DNA of 21,656 nt from Protostelium mycophagum. Its lineage: Eukaryota > Evosea > Variosea > Protosteliida > Protosteliaceae. This document shows positions 18,895 to 21,656 of the stretch, one piece after another. The notes beneath the pieces were generated by a model that had not been told where the DNA came from, made no database searches, and saw only the letters and a list, made by a program, of their open reading frames with translations. The DNA lies in assembly GCA_002081555.1 (NCBI GenBank), contig MZNV01001011.1, positions 1 through 21,656 of the forward strand, given 5' to 3'. Position numbers and translations under genes: made by a program. The stretch's first letter is position 1; every line of letters begins with the position of its first letter.

Positions 18895-20847
18895 TCAGAG
18901 AATATCGTGGGGCTGTTTGTCCTTGCCCTCTTTTCCTTTAGGTAATGTCTCCTCTTCTGGAGTATCTTTTAAAATATCATCGATGTCCGCTGCGGCCAGC
19001 TTCAGGTTAAACTGCTCGTCCTTCCTCAGCACGATTCGCTCGAACCAACTGAGATGCCGTGGGTGTACGGCCAGCCCGTGATACTCTTCATCCTTTCCGG
19101 CCCGTGTGTATCTCCACCGCTTCTCTTGCTCTCTCAGGTCTAACGATGTGGCATCCGGAACAAATACTAAAGTCGTGATGCCCCCTACAATTGTCATGTC
19201 CTGAACGTAATCGAGCAGATTTACCGAGAAGACATGTTCCACAGACCACCCAGAACTTGGTTCGGTCTGGTATATAATTATAGAGGACGGAGGCGGTCAG
19301 GGCACCCATCTTCCCACAAGCAGCAGAGAAACCGTGGGCGGTTCCTCTTACCGCAGAGGGGTACACCTGTCATGGTGTCAGTCATTCATACAACATAAAA
19401 CACTCTGTTGCCTTTCACCTCTGCTGCGATGAGAAAAGTGGTACAGTTTGAACCGTATTGAGCCCAAAAGCTGGAGAAATAGTAGAGGAATTGCAATACA
19501 GGAAGGCCTTCGGGCGTTGTGAGTGATTCGTAAGCGGCTGCGATGATGATAGTGATGACAAAGTTGGTCAAGAGTCCCGTCGCTTGCATCCTCTTCCTTC
19601 CAATCCACTGCCAATCTATGGTGAGGGCAGCCGCATAGTAGCCAACTATCGAGACACCAATGTTGAGAAGATTGTACAACCAGTTCACCGTAACGTCATC
19701 ACCATTCTGTGGATTTAAAATCCTGATGAAATCCGCCTGAAATATCTTGTTTCCATAGAAAAAGAAGTCGTTGCAATACCAGCACACCGCGGTACCGATC
19801 AGCCTGTGCCAATAATGCTTCAAGATCAATTTGAGAGATTGCAAGTTGTACTGAGAAGCTCCTCTCTTGGACATCTTCCCGTCCTTATCCATTCTGAAAA
19901 TACGCCACCACAATAATACCACGATCACTATCCCTACGATGCCAAAACCCACTCGGAAAGTGATCTGAGCCGATTCTCTAGAGTATGTTCTTGAGGAGGC
20001 AGCACCCGTACAAGCCAAGATGATGAGTAAGACGGCCTGCTGAAATACTTGTGCCCACCCTTGTGCGGAGAAAATCAATACTGTCGTTCTCCCTCTGTGG
20101 AGCCGGTCCTGGGGACCTGTATACTTGAGCTGTCGACACACTCTTTCTAAAATAACTCACCAGCTCTCTCACCACTTGAGTCTTCCATGGACGATCCGGA
20201 GGTCAAGGGATACTCTCCTAGGTGGACGTCATCACGTCGGGAATCACAGCTGTACCGTACCTCCCACACCGAACCCGAAGATCAATTGTGCTATAGCGTA
20301 CATTGCCACCCAGCCTTGAAGACTTGCACCCCAGCTTGCTGTCAACAAGACGACGCCGAGCAACATGACCCCCACATTCTGTATCATCCCGAACTTCTTG
20401 CTGATGACATCCCCTTCTATCCCAACAACTATTTGACCAAGTACGATTCCAACGATTTGAAGGTATTCCGTTGATTGAACGAGTACCCTGTTACATACAG
20501 TAAAGTCTCGCCAGCATTCCGGGTAGGAGTTTTGAAAGAGGAGTTTCAGATCACCAATGCTGAAGAGTACGTAGGCACCAACAAACAATCCCAAGCCTTT
20601 GACTACAAACCGATTCCAGTAGTTTTTGAAGGGTTTTAGGGGATGATCCCTCAGATTATTGCCAAACTCCTTCCATTCTCTTTTGATCTCTGTTCCTCTC
20701 ACTCTTCGGTACCAGTTTATTCGCTTGGATAAAGGAATATCTGCCCAGTAGACACCACCCTCAAAAGTATCTTCGACCTGACTTAGAGTCAGCCATTGCT
20801 TGGTTTGCTTGTACGACATTCTCAGAGGTAATCGGTGGCTTGTCCAT
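18895..20847 (-). CDS. MFS transporter of the fungal-type phosphate permease (PHS-like) group
   Basis: Twelve-helix plasma-membrane transporter, probably proton-coupled. Six exons: 20778-20847, 20261-20740, 20161-20217, 19419-20116, 19250-19366, 18895-19200; 575 aa. Motifs of the group occur in order: LFSIGDLKLLF and [122 protein letters not shown], and a C-terminal cytosolic tail EYHGLAVHPRHLSWFER. I chose the start MDKPPITSEN at 20847 with a 37-nt first intron (20741-20777); the overlapping frame from MSYKQTK at 20819 without that intron is the alternative. The intron near 19201-19249 has two possible donors three bases apart and leaves a helix slightly short. Substrate phosphate is inferred from the family; several members have other or unknown substrates. 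Confidence 0.88.
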
Positions 20848-20937
20848 GAATACTAAAAGTGTGGTATTCTCAAGCACCGCCGGAAGTGGTTCCAAAAACG
20901 ACGAAAACTCGTGAAGAAGTCGGAAATCTCTCTTGAT

Positions 20938-21656
20938 CTAATTCTTGTTATTAATAACACAAGAGATTTTCCACTGTTTGTCGTGAGAGACCCACGAAAA
21001 TTGCCAGTCCGTTGGGAGGTGTTCTGATGGGGGTTGCAATCCTATGGGAGGTGTTCTGATGGGGGTTGCAATCCTATCCTCTCCAGCATATCCTCTCATG
21101 GTGATGTTGGAAGTAGTCCTAGGGAAGGAACCGGCAACCCACACAATCAATCCGTCAGGGATGCAAACTGCAATCTCATACTTGATGGCATGCTTATGTT
21201 TGTAGCTGTTGAATTGATCCACTTGGGATATTGGGATACCAATGACTGTGGCATCAAGAGTGACAAAAGCATCCCAGACACGCCTATTCTTGCAAATATT
21301 GATTAGGTCAAGTCTGTTGTTGTTTCACTCTGCTCACAAGATCTGTCACAAGTCAGCCATGACAATTTTCATCAATGTCAAACCTGATCAGCAAGAGCCT
21401 CTGACATCTTCCTAAGTTCATTGTTGATATCTTGGGTGTAAGTGCGTGCAATTGTGGTGGTGTTCTGGCAACCAACACGCACAGTGGGATAGATCTTTAT
21501 GTAGTTTAAAAGGCAAAGGACCTACACAGAGCAGTTAAAGACAGCTTCATATGGATTTTCACCATACCGACAAGTTCTCCAGCTTAAAAGTAAGCCAGAA
21601 GCTTCTGTACACCAAAATAGGATAATCTACCATTAAATTGGATTTTCTGGCAGTTT
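20938..21656 (-). mobile_element. Remnant of a DDE-transposase DNA transposon (partial, decayed)
   Basis: Transposase gene of the DDE_Tnp_4/PIF-Harbinger-like kind, reading leftwards from the window edge. Pieces: from 21656 a stretch with FWLTFKLENLS ending at 21568; a 46-nt intron 21522-21567; 21384-21521 encoding LNYIKIYPTVRVGCQNTTTIAR, the helix-turn-helix region; then from about 21296 VWDAFVTLDATVIGIP with the first catalytic Asp, and HKHAIKYEIAVCIPDGLIVWVAGSFP before the second Asp region. After TSNITM the protein jumps to RGYAGEDRIATP, so roughly 30 residues including the second acidic site are missing, and the C-terminal third is absent or scrambled around an exact 32-bp duplication. 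The link between the second and third pieces needs either a 91-nt intron or a 5-nt micro-exon. No terminal inverted repeats were seen. It is a plain DNA transposon fossil; the rest lies beyond the window. Confidence 0.6.
21013..21076. repeat. Exact 2 x 32-bp tandem duplication
   Basis: Bases 21013-21044 are repeated without change at 21045-21076. The length is not a multiple of three, so the duplication shifts the frame of the transposase remnant it lies in. Perfect identity suggests a recent event. Confidence 0.95.

Noticed and set aside
21341-21345. 5-nt micro-exon (Ile-Leu) in the transposase remnant
   Set aside because: It closes the frame but the element is decayed, so a phase argument carries little weight; left as an alternative only.
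1-21656. CRISPR arrays, bacterial operons, tRNA or rRNA genes
   Set aside because: Short repeats found are direct tandem arrays in introns without spacers; genes are intron-split and not operonic; no cloverleaf or rRNA-like sequence was recognised by eye.

Overview
The window is nuclear DNA from a free-living microbial eukaryote with a very compact, intron-rich genome. Nearly every gene is cut by many tiny spliceosomal introns, mostly 37-50 nt, with GT-AG ends; one looks like GC-AG. Housekeeping eukaryotic families (enoyl-CoA reductase, mitotic kinesin-12, LYR protein, NOC3) sit beside genes of bacterial affinity that now carry the same small introns. A PurE-PurK fusion, ankyrin-repeat remnants and several bacterial-like enzymes would fit an amoebozoan or other protist rather than a fungus, but the organism cannot be fixed from sequence alone. 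All exon models were built by hand from splice-site consensus, reading frame and remembered family alignments; each gene model closes in phase from start to stop.

Layout, left to right. 1-105 (-): possible 5' end of a gene leaving the window. 202-2373 (+): purine enzyme PurE-PurK, 12 exons. 2374-3127: intergenic or 5'UTR. 3128-3676 (+): PHO80-like cyclin. 3848-4932 (+): very-long-chain enoyl-CoA reductase (TECR/TSC13). 4963-9811 (-): kinesin-12/KIF15-like motor, 25 exons. 9932-10196 (+): LYRM9-like LYR protein. About 10482-11087 (+): decayed ankyrin-repeat gene. 11297-13297 (-): MTA/SAH-deaminase-type amidohydrolase with a C-terminal extension. 13531-15131 (+): unrecognised coiled-coil protein. 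15157-17482 (-): nucleolar complex protein NOC3. 17583-18800 (+): HugZ/PNPOx-like split barrel plus DUF2470, with a basic leader. 18895-20847 (-): MFS transporter of the fungal-type phosphate permease group. 20938-21656 (-): remnant of a DDE-transposase DNA transposon, running off the right edge.

The genes do not form one pathway. The layout is that of a dense eukaryotic chromosome arm: divergent pairs share about 100-230 bp (kinesin/LYRM9, NOC3/HugZ-like, amidohydrolase/coiled-coil) and convergent pairs end 25-95 bp apart (TECR/kinesin, coiled-coil/NOC3, HugZ-like/MFS). Points that merit a second look are the reversed PurE-PurK order, a perfect E2F-type site between the mitotic kinesin and LYRM9, the bacterial-like deaminase with an added helical tail, tandem repeats concentrated in the longest introns, and two kinds of decayed repeat or mobile DNA.
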